Positions 7,169 through 15,658 are shown, counted from the stretch's first letter. The stretch is 23,275 bases of DNA from Lachnospiraceae bacterium UBA1721 (GCA_002317155.1 DCIR01000043.1:33099-56373); one strand, 5' to 3'. Notes: generated by a model not told the origin, from the letters alone. Numbers and translations: made by a program.

Positions 7169-7914
7169 TAATTCTCCTTCTGCTGTTCTGCCTTTGCAGC
7201 TTCCTGCTCGGCACGCATCTTATTATAAGCGTCTCTCTTAGTCTTAGAAAGAAAGGTCTTACTTTCCTCACCCTTAACAAGTCTTACAATATTCTTTCTG
7301 TGCTGGAAAAATGCAAGTACAGCAAGCAAAAATACAATAATATAGCATTCAATCAATGCAGGCTGACTGTTAACGCCTTCAAATCCGAAAACATTCAACC
7401 AATTATTCTGTCCGAATACAACAAATTCAATAACAATAGCTGTATATACACACAATGATCCGAGTGAAACATATTTGGTTGTTACAAATGGTATAAGGAA
7501 CACAATAAAAGTAATAACCCAGATCAGCGGATTAAAAATAATCAAACCGGTGCAAAGTCCTGCTGTGCAGGCAATACCTTTACCACCCTTAAAATGCATA
7601 TAAAAAGGGAAATCATGTGAAAGTATTGCTCCTGTTGCTGCATAAACAGTAAGAAGTAATCTCATATCAGGATACATGTTGCCAAATGTGAAGAAGACAA
7701 TAAGCATCGCAATAATTGTCTTAAGTGCATCACCTAAAAGAACAAGCATTCCGAACTTAGTACCCATTACACGTACAGCATTGGTCGTTCCGGAATTACC
7801 GCTACCATGCTTACGGAGGTCCACTCCTTTGGCCTTACCGACAATATATCCGGTCTGAAACAAACCAAAAACTAATCCTATAGCCAATGAAAAAGCTCTA
7901 GCCGCGATCATCAT
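7168..7914 (-). CDS. plsY: Acyl-phosphate:glycerol-3-phosphate acyltransferase
   Basis: Integral membrane enzyme making lysophosphatidate from acyl-phosphate and glycerol-3-phosphate. The signature loops are present: HGSGNSGTTNAVRVMG near the N-terminus, FKGGKGIACTAG in the middle, and FVTTKYVSLGS after the third hydrophobic region. Several hydrophobic spans alternate with these loops. The usual length is about 190-215 aa; here it is 248, with an extra highly charged, Ala/Gln/Glu-rich tail after about residue 215 (ending in EQEAAKAEQQKEN) that looks helical and cytoplasmic. The frame extends to GTG at 7923, but GGGAG lies 10 nt before ATG 7914 and almost touches that GTG, so 7914 is chosen. 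The gene overlaps the end of der by 17 nt. Confidence 0.95.
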   Translation of the reverse strand: MMIAARAFSLAIGLVFGLFQTGYIVGKAKGVDLRKHGSGNSGTTNAVRVMGTKFGMLVLLGDALKTIIAMLIVFFTFGNMYPDMRLLLTVYAATGAILSHDFPFYMHFKGGKGIACTAGLCTGLIIFNPLIWVITFIVFLIPFVTTKYVSLGSLCVYTAIVIEFVVFGQNNWLNVFGFEGVNSQPALIECYIIVFLLAVLAFFQHRKNIVRLVKGEESKTFLSKTKRDAYNKMRAEQEAAKAEQQKEN

Positions 7915-9244
7915 TTTCGCCACGCTCCCTTATTATGAACTTCAGAGGTGTACCCTTGAAACCAAAGGTATTTCTGATCTGATTCTCAATATATCTGGTA
8001 TATGAGAAATGCATAAGTTCTTTATCGTTTACAAATATTACAAATGTAGGCGGCTTGATTGCTACCTGAGTAATATAATACAGTCTTAAAATCTTACCCT
8101 TATCATTCGGAGGCTGCTGCATTGCAACCGCTTCAGTCATAATCTCATTAAGAACACCGGTTCCTACGCGCATAGCATGATTTTCATACACTGCATCAAT
8201 GGTCTCAAAGAGCTTGGGAAGTCTCTGTCCGGTAAGTGCAGAAATAAAGATAATCTCTGCATACTGCATGAATGACAATGTATCTCTAACCTTCTCGGTA
8301 AAGCGATAGATTGTCTTGTCATCCTTTTCAAGTGCATCCCATTTATTGACAGCGATAATAACAGCTTTTCCTCTGTCATGAGCAATTCCTGCAATCTTGG
8401 CATCCTGCTCGGTAACACCTTCCGTAGCATCAATGACAAGTACAACAATATCAGCACGCTCAACCGCACCCACTGTACGAACAATCATGTAATGCTCAAG
8501 CTGATCGTGAATCTTATTCTTACGTCTTACGCCTGCAGTATCGATAAATACGTAATCTTTACCGTTATATGACAGCCTGGTATCAACAGCATCTCTTGTA
8601 GTACCTGCAATATCCGATACGATAAGTCTGTCCTCACCGAGAAGCTTATTAATAAGGCTTGACTTACCAACATTAGGCTTACCAACAATTGCAACCTTGG
8701 GAAGTTCTTCCTCTTCTTCTATCTCATCAAGCTCAGGGAAATGTTCTGCAACAGCATCAAGCATATCTCCCAAGCCAAGTCTGTTAACCGATGAAATAGC
8801 AAACGGCTCACCGATACCAAGATTATAGAACTCATATACATCAGCCATATATTTCTCAAAAGAGTCAACCTTGTTAACAACAAGAATAACCGGCTTATGA
8901 GATCTTCTGAGCATATCAGCTACCTTGGCATCAGAATCAACAAGACCCTGTTTTACATCTACAAGAAAAATAATAACATCTGCAGTATCGATAGCAATCT
9001 GTGCCTGTTCGCGCATCTGCGAAAGAATAATATCGCTGCTGTCGGGCTCGATACCGCCGGTATCAATCAATGTAAAATTATAATCAAGCCAGCTTACATC
9101 CGCGTATATTCTGTCACGGGTAACACCGGGTGTATCCTGAACGATAGATATCTTATCGCCGGCCAAAACATTAAATAATGTTGATTTTCCAACATTAGGT
9201 CTGCCGACAATAGCAACTATCGGCTTCATTCTTTTGCCTGCCAT
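7898..9244 (-). CDS. der: Ribosome-associated GTPase Der (EngA)
   Basis: Essential tandem-GTPase for 50S ribosomal subunit assembly. Two complete G domains: the first has GRPNVGKST, DTPGVTRDR, DTGG and NKVDS; the second has GKPNVGKSS, DIAGTTRDA, DTAGVRRK and NKWDA. They are joined by an acidic linker (DEIEEEEELPK). A C-terminal KH-like domain ends in LKFIIRERGE. From the chosen start it is 448 aa, close to the family norm of about 440. The longest frame begins at GTG 9274, but GAGG lies 9 nt before ATG 9244, so that start is preferred. Synteny with DUF512 upstream and plsY-gpsA downstream is typical of Clostridia. Confidence 0.97.
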   Translation of the reverse strand: MAGKRMKPIVAIVGRPNVGKSTLFNVLAGDKISIVQDTPGVTRDRIYADVSWLDYNFTLIDTGGIEPDSSDIILSQMREQAQIAIDTADVIIFLVDVKQGLVDSDAKVADMLRRSHKPVILVVNKVDSFEKYMADVYEFYNLGIGEPFAISSVNRLGLGDMLDAVAEHFPELDEIEEEEELPKVAIVGKPNVGKSSLINKLLGEDRLIVSDIAGTTRDAVDTRLSYNGKDYVFIDTAGVRRKNKIHDQLEHYMIVRTVGAVERADIVVLVIDATEGVTEQDAKIAGIAHDRGKAVIIAVNKWDALEKDDKTIYRFTEKVRDTLSFMQYAEIIFISALTGQRLPKLFETIDAVYENHAMRVGTGVLNEIMTEAVAMQQPPNDKGKILRLYYITQVAIKPPTFVIFVNDKELMHFSYTRYIENQIRNTFGFKGTPLKFIIRERGENDDRG

Positions 9245-9280
9245 GTCTGTATTCCTCACACTTCTTTTAAACACACCAAA

Positions 9281-9313
9281 GGAAAAGTAAACGTTTTTTG
9301 CATTTACTTTTCC
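9281..9313. other. AT-rich perfect stem-loop between the DUF512 gene and der
   Basis: Eleven-base arms GGAAAAGTAAA and TTTACTTTTCC flank an 11-nt loop. On the minus-strand RNA the stem is followed by UUUGGUGUGUUU, an interrupted U-tract, so it could partly terminate the DUF512 transcript or mark a processing site before der. Confidence 0.5.
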
Positions 9314-9339
9314 GAAAAATCTACTATAAAATGACGATT

Positions 9340-10677
9340 TTAGCTGCCAATACCAAGATAAGTATTAACAAGCTCGCGCCCGCTTGATTTTACAATACCT
9401 ACGTGAACTTGTAAAGCAGATTCAACATCCGGGACATGAAGATCATCCAGGAAAATATCATCGCCGCTCCTCAAAACATTTTCAGGGAGGAACAGTCTTT
9501 CTCCAAGTTCCTTACCCTCAAGCTGACTGATAATGTCACCACCGACAAGCAATCCTGTTACAGTGATTTTTTCACCGTAAAAATTATTCACAATAGGATA
9601 CAGTCTGATATCCAGCCACGGGAAGGCTTCCATAAGTTCATCTACAACCTGACGCATTATACCCGATATCAGTGTTCCGCATATTGTAGATATAACTCGT
9701 TTAGGTCTATTTTGCATTTCCGGCATTGCCTTGGCACGTTTAAGCGCTTCATGGAACTCATCCAGCATAAGACGAGTCTGTCCAACACCATTATCAAGCT
9801 GAAGATAACCGTCATACCTTTCGGCCTCAGGAAGTTCTCTACCCGCAACTATATACCATTCATCGCTCGCATGAATAAAATGATATCCGTACTTTTCATA
9901 AGCGATTCTTTGATATTTTTCAATCAAATCTATTACTTCGCACGACTCTTCCTTGGTAAAGGTTCTGAGAGGTTCAAGTCCTTCTCTGTATTTGGATAAA
10001 CCAACGGGAACAACAGATACGCTTTCGAGCTGAGGTAAATATTTCATCATCTGTTCGATAGAAAATTCCAGTTCCTTGCCGTCATTCCATTCAGGGACAA
10101 GCACAATCTGTCCATTCATTATGATGCCTGCTTCGTAGAACCTGTCGATTTTTTTAAGTGCCTCTCCCGCAAACCTGTTATGAAGCATTTTGCATCTCAG
10201 CTCCGGATTCATCGTATGAATCGAAACATTGATTGGTGAAAGCCTGTACTTGATGATACGCTCTACATCATGGTCGGACATATTGGTCAGTGTCACATAG
10301 TTACCCTGTAAAAAGCTGAGTCTCGAATCGTCATCCTTAAAATAAAGACTTTCCCTCATTCCCTTGGGATTCTGGTCTATAAAACAAAATATGCACTTGT
10401 TGTGACAGGAACGATAACTGTCCATTAATCCGTTTTCGAAAACGATTCCCAGATCCTCAGAGGCATCCTTTTCAATCTCAAGCTCCCACTGTTCACCATC
10501 GGGCTTTTCAACAACCACAACCAGTTCTTCTTCCTGGGTATAAAACTGATAATCAAAAATATCCTCTATTATTTGGTCATTTATCGAAATAATGGCGTCT
10601 CCGGGCTCTATCTCCATCTCTTCCGCAATACTTCCCCGCATTACAGAACCCACTATATGCTTATGTACTTTTTCCAT
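9340..10677 (-). CDS. DUF512 protein: PDZ-like plus radical-SAM-type Fe-S domain
   Basis: 445 aa. An N-terminal PDZ-like domain (about 1-60; GSVMRGSIAEEMEIEPGD, then SINDQII) precedes a cysteine cluster SCHNKCIFCF with C91-x3-C95-x2-C98, the 4Fe-4S/S-adenosylmethionine motif of radical SAM enzymes. DUF512 follows, with conserved segments such as NVSIHTMNPELR, GYLQLDNGVGQTR and a GLLVGGDI motif near the C-terminus. The family is widespread in Clostridia next to der; its reaction is not, to my knowledge, established. The longest frame begins with TTG at 10683; ATG at 10677 has AAGG 9 nt upstream and is preferred. It is divergent from prs and probably heads the operon into der-plsY-gpsA. Confidence 0.9.
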   Translation of the reverse strand: MEKVHKHIVGSVMRGSIAEEMEIEPGDAIISINDQIIEDIFDYQFYTQEEELVVVVEKPDGEQWELEIEKDASEDLGIVFENGLMDSYRSCHNKCIFCFIDQNPKGMRESLYFKDDDSRLSFLQGNYVTLTNMSDHDVERIIKYRLSPINVSIHTMNPELRCKMLHNRFAGEALKKIDRFYEAGIIMNGQIVLVPEWNDGKELEFSIEQMMKYLPQLESVSVVPVGLSKYREGLEPLRTFTKEESCEVIDLIEKYQRIAYEKYGYHFIHASDEWYIVAGRELPEAERYDGYLQLDNGVGQTRLMLDEFHEALKRAKAMPEMQNRPKRVISTICGTLISGIMRQVVDELMEAFPWLDIRLYPIVNNFYGEKITVTGLLVGGDIISQLEGKELGERLFLPENVLRSGDDIFLDDLHVPDVESALQVHVGIVKSSGRELVNTYLGIGS

Positions 10678-10720
10678 AATCAACTGCCTTATATTACTTA
10701 TTTTTAAGTCATTAGTTACC

Positions 10721-10750
10721 TTGACTTATATATTAACACAATGATATAAA
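10721..10750 (+). promoter_or_regulatory. Sigma-A-type promoter for prs
   Basis: TTGACT (10721-10726), an 18-base spacer and TATAAA (10745-10750) fit a housekeeping promoter. Transcription would begin near 10757, giving a leader of about 79 nt that contains the whole hairpin region before prs. Confidence 0.65.
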
Positions 10751-10772
10751 AATATCAGTATTGTTACAAGTC

Positions 10773-10825
10773 CATCCGAAAGCATTTCGCTTATGCGAAG
10801 CTTAATATAGTCGGATGTGAAATGC
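10773..10825 (+). promoter_or_regulatory. Structured 5' leader of prs with alternative pairings
   Basis: One long hairpin has outer stem CATCCGA (10773-10779) with TCGGATG (10811-10817), then AAGC (10780-10783) with GCTT (10800-10803), and inner TTCGC (10786-10790) with GCGAA (10795-10799). A competing stem joins GCATTTCGC (10782-10790) to GTGAAATGC (10817-10825), nine pairs with one G-U, directly abutting the ribosome site GAGGA (10826-10830). The segment at 10792-10808 is repeated at 10821-10837 (14 of 17 identical), and the second copy holds the ribosome site and start codon. This looks like a translational or attenuation control element; no known riboswitch class is recognised. Confidence 0.5.
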
Positions 10826-10835
10826 GAGGATTAAT

Positions 10836-12026
10836 ATGCCTAATGTTTCAGAACTCGAAAATACTATGCCGGTTGGGCAGCTCAAGCTTATAGCAATGCC
10901 TTCAATGGCTGCGATGGGCGAAGAAATCAACAAATATCTTGTTGAGTTCAGAAGAATCGTTAATAACGAATCTGTAAAAAAAGATCCTGCTTTCCACGGT
11001 TATAAGGAAGACAATTATCTTCTTAAATATGAAGTACCTCGTTTTGGCAGCGGTGAAAGTAAAGCTCATCTTTATGAATCTGCAAGAGGTAAGGATATCT
11101 TCATTTTAGTTGATGTCTGCAACCATTCCATCACTTATAAGATGAACGGATATGATAATCACATGTCTCCCGATGATCATTATCAGGACTTAAAGCGTGT
11201 TATTGCTGCATGTAACGGTAAGGCCAATCGTATAAACGTAATAATGCCTTTCCTTTATGAAGGACGTCAGCACAGAAGAACCGGACGTGAATCTCTCGAT
11301 TCAGCTTATATGCTTGAAGAGCTTTACGATATGGGCATCAGCAATTTCATTACCTTCGATGCACATGATCCCAGAATTCATAATTCACAGCCTCTTAAGG
11401 GCTTTGACAACTTTATGCCGCCTTATCAGTTTATCAAGGCGCTCCTCAACAGCCAGGATGACCTTGAGATTGATAAAGACCATACCGTAGTAATCTCTCC
11501 CGATGAAGGTGCACTCGACAGAGCAATCTACTTCGCATCAGTACTCGGAATCAACACAGGTATGTTCTACAAGAGACGTGACTATACCAAGATTGTTAAC
11601 GGTAAGAATCCTATCGTAGCCCACGAATTCCTCGGAGATAAGCTCGAAGGACGCGATGTAATCATTATCGACGATATGATTTCTTCCGGCGGCTCTATGA
11701 TTGACAGTGCTAAGCAGCTTAAGGAAATGGGTGCCAGACGCGTATTTATCTGCACCACCTTCGGTCTTTTCACCGATGGCCTCGGAGCATTTGATAAAGC
11801 ATACGAAAACGGCTACTTTGATAAGGTTATTACCACCAACCTTACATATCTTCCTCCCGAGATTCTCGGAAGAGAATGGTTCACCCTCGCTGATATGACC
11901 AAGTTTATCGCATCAATCATCGACTTTATGAACCACGATGCTTCGATGTCCAACGTTATGGCTACAACAGAAAAAATGCATGCCATACTCGAGGCATATA
12001 ACAGCAGAAAAAGCATTTTATTATAA
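10836..12026 (+). CDS. prs: Divergent ribose-phosphate pyrophosphokinase (PRPP synthetase family)
   Basis: Predicted to transfer pyrophosphate from ATP to ribose-5-phosphate, making PRPP for nucleotide, His and Trp synthesis. Family landmarks: MPFLYEGRQHRR (137-148, counterpart of the ATP-site RQDRK segment), a FDAHDP histidine region (174-179), SPDEGALDRA (221-230), the flexible catalytic KRRDY (246-250) and the PRPP loop VIIIDDMISSGGSM (275-288). The loop carries serines where classical enzymes have Thr. The length is 396 aa against about 310-320; the extra sequence is an N-terminal extension and a longer C-terminus. Such long Prs-like proteins occur in Clostridia, so this may be the main enzyme or a specialised paralogue. 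The start is ATG 10836 with GAGGA 5 nt upstream. It is monocistronic, between its own promoter and a strong terminator. Confidence 0.85.
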   Translation: MPNVSELENTMPVGQLKLIAMPSMAAMGEEINKYLVEFRRIVNNESVKKDPAFHGYKEDNYLLKYEVPRFGSGESKAHLYESARGKDIFILVDVCNHSITYKMNGYDNHMSPDDHYQDLKRVIAACNGKANRINVIMPFLYEGRQHRRTGRESLDSAYMLEELYDMGISNFITFDAHDPRIHNSQPLKGFDNFMPPYQFIKALLNSQDDLEIDKDHTVVISPDEGALDRAIYFASVLGINTGMFYKRRDYTKIVNGKNPIVAHEFLGDKLEGRDVIIIDDMISSGGSMIDSAKQLKEMGARRVFICTTFGLFTDGLGAFDKAYENGYFDKVITTNLTYLPPEILGREWFTLADMTKFIASIIDFMNHDASMSNVMATTEKMHAILEAYNSRKSILL

Positions 12027-12029
12027 ATC

Positions 12030-12060
12030 AAAAGGAGCATGAGAAAATCATGCTCCTTTT
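12030..12060. terminator. Bidirectional intrinsic terminator between prs and the histidine kinase gene
   Basis: A 13-bp perfect stem AAAAGGAGCATGA / TCATGCTCCTTTT has a 5-nt loop. The U-run is built into the end of the stem on both strands. It begins 3 nt after the prs stop and also lies downstream of the convergent kinase gene. A second small stem (AAGATAAT / ATTATCTT, 12069-12087) lies on the kinase side. Confidence 0.85.
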
Positions 12061-12121
12061 ACTTATCAAAGATAATAACATTATCTTATATCTATTATTT
12101 CTATTATCTTTCTTATCTCTT

Positions 12122-14578
12122 TTACGCCTTCTTAAAGCTCATATTAACCTTAAACAGATCTCCGTCAGCAATTACTTCGAAAGTACCTTCCTGAAGCTCT
12201 GTAAGATTCTTGGCTATAAACAGACCCAGTCCGCTTCCTTCGGTTGATCTGGAAGAATCACCTCTAATAAATTTCTCGGTTAATTCTTTTCCCTGAAGAT
12301 TATTAGGCTCTGCAGATACATTTTTTATACTTACATGCACATGCGTTTCATTTTCCTCAAAATCAACATACACTCTTGTACCGATCAAAGAATACTTGAT
12401 AATGTTACCAAACAGATTATCCATTATTCTCCACATCAGTCTTCCGTCTGCATATATAGGAGCGCTCGCCTCACCGCAGTAAATAACTGTGAGTTTTTTC
12501 TCATCGAGCTTATCGGTATATTCACCCACCACCTGATGCAGAAGTTCATTAATTCCAAGGCTCTGAGGATTTATCTCTATCGAACCTGATGAAAGTCTCG
12601 AAGCTTCTATTAGGTCTTCAAGAAGCTGCTTTAACCTTACTGATTTTTCCTGCAATGTATTTATATAGCCCGACGCAGGTTCTTCATTGATCTTCTCGCT
12701 CTTAAGCAGATCAACATAATTAATAATAGATGTAAGCGGTGTCTTTAAGTCATGAGAAATATTGGTAATAAGATCTGACCTCATCTTCTCATCCTTCATA
12801 CTGTTAGTCACAGCTTCACGTATACCATCACCGACATTATTCACAGCATCAGCAAATTCCACATTGCTGTCAAGCATATTGCTCTTATCTACCTTAAAGC
12901 TCAGTTCACCGTCGCTGATCCTTTTGATGCCCTTAAAAAGCGTCATATGGTCATTTATACGTTTGTACTGTCTGATACCCGCATACACATTTATTACAAC
13001 AAGAATGATGCCAAAACAAGCCAAGCCAATAAAATGCTTAGTCATGTACATTCTTATCAGCAATACAACGAGCAGAGCATTTGAAGAAACATAGAGGACA
13101 AACGGGAACAATCCACTTATATATGGATTTTCACTTTCTTCTACTCGATTTCGAATCTTCTTGAATACTCTGTAAGTACCTATCAACAGACTGTTATCGC
13201 CAAAGGTATGACTTCTGATACGTCTTACAATGCTAAACACCAGCATACCCGCAGACATACTGTCCACAATACCCAAGCCTACGAATATAGCAAAATAGAA
13301 AAGCTCTCCATAAATCATAAGCTTTGGTGATGCCTGCCCCCTTGATGCAGAGAACAGTACATTAGTAATAACCGCCATTACTATAAGGAATATCAGATAT
13401 ATCTCTATTAATATCTTGTCCCACAAAACAAGATATGTGCTTCCATCACTTTTAACACCGGCATTTATGCTCAGGAATATGAAAATCACTATCCAACATA
13501 TAAGGATGCAGATAATTATAATACTCTGCGTTTTAACGTCACTTCTTCTGTTGTTAATTACACTTTTGCTTCTGGAAAAAGCATCCTGTGTAAGTGAATA
13601 GTCGTTACCGACATAAGCCCATATTCTAAGATTATCCGTCAGTTCCTCAGAATACAGTCTTGTATATGTATATAAATCTGATTCCTTAACATTGGAGAAT
13701 GTCAGGAAATCAAGATTATTGGGAAAATAAATCAGATAATCATTCTGCTCAGAAAAAATTTCATTCAAATCCTCATCTGATAAATTTTCGATATCATAAG
13801 GCATATCTTCACAATTGGTATAAGTAGCTATTCTTCTTCCCGAACCAACTCTTATAACATAGTGAAGATTAATAGGATAATTGCTGTACAGGCTTTGACC
13901 TTCCTTATACAGCTCATAATAATTTGCAAAGCATCCGCTGGTATAGATAATACTGTCTCTTATCTTGAAATATTCGATCCAGTTATCAGCAAGCTTAGTA
14001 ATATCGGTCACTCCGTCAATAGTACTGAATGAAGAATCCAATAAAGTAACGGTAACCTCAGTAATTCCATCATCACCTGATGTATAAGTTATTCCGTCAG
14101 ACACATTCGCCCTTATCATATCAAAAGGGATGTTTGAATCGTAATAATCCATAAACTCATCAAGCGTAAAGGTCTGTCTTGTGTAAATATATCCCTGTCT
14201 TCCCCATTTAATAAGGTCATCCACCGAATATACTACATGACTGTCTGAGTCTGATGCGAAATCAGTATCCTTAACATAATCAAGAATATTAATATTGTTA
14301 TGCTGTGTTGTTCCGTTATCTTCGATTACGTTTCTTGCCGCGCTGTAGGCAATAACATCCTGAAGCTGTCTGGTATATATCTCCGTATAAAGCTCAGAAT
14401 CCTCAAATTCATCAGATGAATTGGCATACTGATGCAGTTGATATACCTTATCCCCATCCAGATATGTAATACTGAATACAGAATTTAAAAACAAATATGA
14501 AATTAACAGAAATGCAGCTCCGAGGAGCAAATGTAAAAGAATACAAAGAAGTACTCTTCTCAATCCGATTTTTTTCAT
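12122..14578 (-). CDS. Membrane sensor histidine kinase with large extracytoplasmic domain and multi-pass region
   Basis: 818 aa. One N-terminal membrane span (about 8-33) is followed by an approximately 310-residue extracytoplasmic part (about 38-350). Five or so further spans come at about 352-373, 383-408, 420-450, 487-510 and 515-535. A HAMP-like linker (FKGIKRISDGELSF, about 548-561) leads into HisKA with the phospho-acceptor H609 in NISHDLKTPLTS. The HATPase domain shows N725 in NLFGNIIKYS, the F-box EKFIRGDSS near 768, and GSGLGLFIAKN (781-791). It pairs with the OmpR-type regulator 10 nt upstream. The ligand is unknown; the extracytoplasmic part resembles nothing I recognise. The only nearby purine-rich site is AAGGA, 13 nt away inside the regulator stop region, so initiation probably relies on coupling. 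Confidence 0.93.
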   Translation of the reverse strand: MKKIGLRRVLLCILLHLLLGAAFLLISYLFLNSVFSITYLDGDKVYQLHQYANSSDEFEDSELYTEIYTRQLQDVIAYSAARNVIEDNGTTQHNNINILDYVKDTDFASDSDSHVVYSVDDLIKWGRQGYIYTRQTFTLDEFMDYYDSNIPFDMIRANVSDGITYTSGDDGITEVTVTLLDSSFSTIDGVTDITKLADNWIEYFKIRDSIIYTSGCFANYYELYKEGQSLYSNYPINLHYVIRVGSGRRIATYTNCEDMPYDIENLSDEDLNEIFSEQNDYLIYFPNNLDFLTFSNVKESDLYTYTRLYSEELTDNLRIWAYVGNDYSLTQDAFSRSKSVINNRRSDVKTQSIIIICILICWIVIFIFLSINAGVKSDGSTYLVLWDKILIEIYLIFLIVMAVITNVLFSASRGQASPKLMIYGELFYFAIFVGLGIVDSMSAGMLVFSIVRRIRSHTFGDNSLLIGTYRVFKKIRNRVEESENPYISGLFPFVLYVSSNALLVVLLIRMYMTKHFIGLACFGIILVVINVYAGIRQYKRINDHMTLFKGIKRISDGELSFKVDKSNMLDSNVEFADAVNNVGDGIREAVTNSMKDEKMRSDLITNISHDLKTPLTSIINYVDLLKSEKINEEPASGYINTLQEKSVRLKQLLEDLIEASRLSSGSIEINPQSLGINELLHQVVGEYTDKLDEKKLTVIYCGEASAPIYADGRLMWRIMDNLFGNIIKYSLIGTRVYVDFEENETHVHVSIKNVSAEPNNLQGKELTEKFIRGDSSRSTEGSGLGLFIAKNLTELQEGTFEVIADGDLFKVNMSFKKA

Positions 14579-14588
14579 ACTTTAGATA

Positions 14589-15278
14589 TTATCCTTCAAT
14601 CTTATATCCAACTCCCCATACGACCTTAAGGTATTTAGGCTCTCTGGGATTAATCTCAATCTTTTCTCTGATATGTCTGACATGAACTGCCACAGTATTC
14701 TCAGCGTCCACAGGTCTTTCATTCCAAATATGCTCATAAAGCTGTGATGATGAATAAACCATTCCTTTATTTTTGGCAAGGAACAGTAAAATACTGTATT
14801 CAATGGGGGTAAGTCTTACATTTTCCCCATCAACGGTTACCAGCTTGTTATCATCGTTTATTACCAGACCGTCTATTTTAATAATATTACCGTTCTCATC
14901 CTTCTGACTGCCCAGAGAGGTATAGCGTCTTATATTAGACTTAACTCTGGCTATTAACTCAAGCGGATTAAAAGGCTTGGTAATATAATCATCCGCTCCT
15001 ATATTAAGTCCATTTATCTTATCCTTATCCTCAGATTTTGCAGATAAAAAGATAATAGGCAGTGAGCTTGACATTCTTATTCTTTTCGTTGTCTCAATAC
15101 CGTCCATTACAGGCATCATAATATCGATTACAAGAAGCTGTACATCCTCTGTTTTCAATATTTCAAGAGCCTGTGAACCATCATAAGCCTTTAATACATT
15201 CAATCCTTCTCTTTTTAAGTATATCTCAATAGCTTCAACTATCTCTTTATCATCATCACATACAAGTACTGTATCCAT
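14589..15278 (-). CDS. OmpR/PhoB-family response regulator
   Basis: 229 aa. The receiver domain has acidic D8-D9-D10, phospho-acceptor D52 in VIDIMMPVMDG, a switch serine S79 (IIFLSAK) and K101 in DYITKPF. The C-terminal winged-helix DNA-binding domain includes LTPIEYSILLFLAKN and the recognition-helix region AVHVRHIREKIE, ending in the wing VVWGVGYKIEG. Phosphorylated by the adjacent histidine kinase, it should bind direct repeats upstream of target promoters; the targets are not evident here. The start is ATG 15278 with AAGGAG 6 nt upstream. It follows yraN by 15 nt, so it probably shares the housekeeping transcript from lepB-rbgA. Confidence 0.96.
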   Translation of the reverse strand: MDTVLVCDDDKEIVEAIEIYLKREGLNVLKAYDGSQALEILKTEDVQLLVIDIMMPVMDGIETTKRIRMSSSLPIIFLSAKSEDKDKINGLNIGADDYITKPFNPLELIARVKSNIRRYTSLGSQKDENGNIIKIDGLVINDDNKLVTVDGENVRLTPIEYSILLFLAKNKGMVYSSSQLYEHIWNERPVDAENTVAVHVRHIREKIEINPREPKYLKVVWGVGYKIEG

Positions 15279-15293
15279 ATTATTCTCCTTACC

Positions 15294-15650
15294 TTAAAAT
15301 CCCATCCTCATAAATGCCGCAGGTATCAGTTCTATTCTGTTCCCCTGAATAGCTACCACATCATACCTTATCGGTGTGTCCCACGGAATATTGTTTAGCA
15401 TTCTGTAATAATCCGATACCTTTGCTATTACCTTTTGCTTCTTAATTCCTACTGCTTCGGCAGGACTGCCATAAGCCGTATCTTTTCTGAATTTTACCTC
15501 ATAAAATACTATAGTTCCTTTATCATTGCCAATGATATCAATCTCTCCAAACCTGCACCTGAAATTATATTCCGTAATATCTATGCCATGTCGAGTTAAA
15601 AAATCACCGGCAACAGCCTCCCATTTGCTTCCCTCAGTTCTTTTGTTCAC
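15294..15650 (-). CDS. YraN family (UPF0102) endonuclease-like protein
   Basis: 118 aa, the usual length. It shows the family pattern GSKWEAVAGDFL, then YNFRCRFGEIDIIG with the acidic GEIDI pair, VFYEVKFRKDTAYGSPAEA with the E-x-K motif, and KKQKVIAKVSDYY. This is the core of a PD-(D/E)XK, Holliday-junction-resolvase-like nuclease fold. The cellular role is not well established. The start is GTG 15650 with AGGGGG 4 nt upstream. It lies between the FlhB-like gene and the two-component pair, and a location downstream of rnhB fits the Firmicutes arrangement. Confidence 0.93.
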   Translation of the reverse strand: MNKRTEGSKWEAVAGDFLTRHGIDITEYNFRCRFGEIDIIGNDKGTIVFYEVKFRKDTAYGSPAEAVGIKKQKVIAKVSDYYRMLNNIPWDTPIRYDVVAIQGNRIELIPAAFMRMGF

Positions 15651-15658
15651 TAATCCCC

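Noticed and set aside
9245..9274. GTG start extending Der by 10 residues
   Set aside because: The extension includes the ribosome site of the ATG at 9244 and is not part of the conserved Der N-terminus.
9436..9999. Plus-strand 187-codon open frame opposite the DUF512 gene
   Set aside because: It is antisense to a conserved domain, with no initiation signal or recognisable motif.
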